Assembly (NCBI RefSeq): GCF_026625885.1
Contig: NZ_CP113068.1
Span: 3,348,001-3,412,000, forward strand
Direction: 5' to 3'
Source: Roseateles sp. SL47
GTDB taxonomy: Bacteria > Pseudomonadota > Gammaproteobacteria > Burkholderiales > Burkholderiaceae_C
Length of the DNA: 64,000 bases
The translations under genes were made by a program, and so were the position numbers. Shown piece after piece: positions 63,243 through 64,000 of the stretch (position 1 is the first letter of the stretch; every line of letters starts with the position of its first letter). The notes beneath the pieces are model-generated. The model saw only the letters and a list, made by a program, of their open reading frames with translations, did not search any database and had not been told where the DNA came from.

Positions 63243-64000
63243 ACGGCCCAGCAGGCGCAGCCGAGGGCGCCCCAGAAGCTCTTCAGATCCGACACCGGGG
63301 CATTGCTGGCCCAGGCGCGCGCATGGTCGTGCTGGTGAACGGCGCAGTGGGTGGCGCAGTCGCAGCTGATCGTGCGCTGGATGGCGGCTTGAAGCGGACG
63401 GCCCTCCTTGTCGCCCCAACCGGCATACCCTCCGAAGCGGCTGACGGGTGACCAGTCTGGCAGCGGCAGGGGCGGCGAGGTTTCATCGTCCCCGCTGAAC
63501 TCGCCGGCGCCCCAGACCACCTTGCCGCCGACGACGGTCAGCAAGGCGCTTGTGTCGGCGATGTCGCTTTCGGCGCAGGCAAAGAAGTCCCGATCGGGCA
63601 CCACCAGATCGGCCAGCATGCCTTCCTGGATACGGCCCTTCTTGCCTTCCTCATTGCTGAACCACGTGACGTTTTCGGTCCACATCCGCAGGGCCTGTTC
63701 ACGGTCCAGGCAATTGCGCTGCGGCGTGAGCTGCAGGCCGCCGACGGTCTTGCCGGTGATCAGCCAGGACAGCGACACCCACGGGTTGTAGGAGGCCACG
63801 CGGGTGGCATCGGTGCCGGCGGAGACCTTCAGGCCCTTGTCCAGCATCTTGCGCACGGGCGGGGTGGCTTCAGCAGCGCCCGCGCCGTAGCGTTCCACGA
63901 AGTACTCGCCCTGATAGGCCATCCGATGCTGCACGGCCACACCGCCGCCCAGGGCGGCAATGCGGTCCATGGAGGCTTCGGAAATGGTCTCGGCATGGTC
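63239..64000 (-). CDS. Amidohydrolase (YtcJ-like), partial at the window edge
   Basis: The visible 253 residues are the C-terminal part of an Amidohydrolase_3-type enzyme. The frame stays open to the last base, so the N-terminus lies outside the window. GLKVSAGTDATRVASYNPW (with the catalytic or metal Asp) and NVTWFSNEEGKKGRIQEGML-ADLVVPDRDFF are typical of the domain end. The C-terminal tail contains several His and Cys residues (CDCATHCAVHQHDHA), an unusual metal-binding-like cluster. Its stop overlaps the DoxX start by 4 bases. Confidence 0.86.
   Translation of the reverse strand, partial: DHAETISEASMDRIAALGGGVAVQHRMAYQGEYFVERYGAGAAEATPPVRKMLDKGLKVSAGTDATRVASYNPWVSLSWLITGKTVGGLQLTPQRNCLDREQALRMWTENVTWFSNEEGKKGRIQEGMLADLVVPDRDFFACAESDIADTSALLTVVGGKVVWGAGEFSGDDETSPPLPLPDWSPVSRFGGYAGWGDKEGRPLQAAIQRTISCDCATHCAVHQHDHARAWASNAPVSDLKSFWGALGCACWAV

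Overview
The window is a GC-rich (about 65-70% by eye) bacterial chromosome segment, densely coded on both strands. Gene content and order point to Burkholderiales, most like the Roseateles/Mitsuaria/Rubrivivax group. The supporting signs are a mltG-tmk-holB-pilZ-tatD cluster, ygfZ followed by a DUF4936 gene, a Bug-type (TctC) binding protein, a PEP-CTERM protein, and isocitrate lyase under its own promoter region. No tRNA, rRNA, CRISPR array, insertion sequence or prophage was seen, so the species assignment is inference.

Layout. 0-6.2 kb: purN, a DUF1345 membrane protein, a DUF1653 protein, an RsmB-type rRNA methyltransferase, a three-His-box fatty acid desaturase, an HTH protein and xerD. 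6.4-9.1 kb: a large Pro-rich, repeat-bearing protein of unknown function that looks like a secreted effector. 9.1-11.7 kb: an Lrp regulator, a MarC protein, a GNAT acetyltransferase and a degenerate GGDEF protein. 11.7-21.5 kb (minus strand): a long co-directional run mutL - RluB-type pseudouridine synthase - miaA - ABC ATPase - FtsX-type permease - AttH/CrtC-like protein, joined by overlaps or short gaps. 21.6-26.9 kb (plus strand): dedA, a tricorn-like protease and a PEP-CTERM protein. 27-30 kb: tsaE-amiC (minus) divergent from queG (plus). In E. coli the order is queG | nnrE-tsaE-amiB-mutL-miaA, so the dedA-tricorn-PEP-CTERM block appears to split an ancestral tsaE-ami-mutL-miaA cluster.

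30-40.7 kb: Bug-type receptor, a 58-residue Gly-rich peptide gene, aceA, a single-domain response regulator, an iron alcohol dehydrogenase, an alpha/beta hydrolase coupled to a thioesterase-GNAT fusion, an AraC regulator divergent from an aldo/keto reductase, and a lipoprotein. 40.8-43.8 kb (minus): ygfZ-DUF4936-ybaL. 43.9-49.5 kb (plus): mltG-tmk-holB-pilZ-tatD, an ankyrin protein and a small acidic protein. 49.7-56.8 kb: a candidate outer-membrane protein, a PL1 pectate lyase lipoprotein, a Cys-repeat periplasmic protein, a 53-residue DUF1328 membrane peptide and a 1125-residue beta-propeller/amidohydrolase. 56.9-59.1 kb: an unusual operon of an 80-residue basic protein and a soluble Clp-type AAA ATPase fused to an FtsH-type (M41) zinc peptidase. 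59.6-64 kb: a stand-alone fusA, dienelactone hydrolase, DoxX protein and an amidohydrolase cut by the window end.

Themes. Seven ATGs lie only 6-9 bases behind a -10-like hexamer, which suggests leaderless or near-leaderless transcripts. Short tandem repeats are frequent, mostly in units that keep reading frame inside genes. Two small genes 4 kb apart share a 15-base identical leader segment. The AAA-M41 operon, the effector-like protein and the 58-residue peptide are the best candidates for undescribed biology. Pectate lyase plus the effector-like protein hint at plant association, but no secretion system is present here to confirm it.
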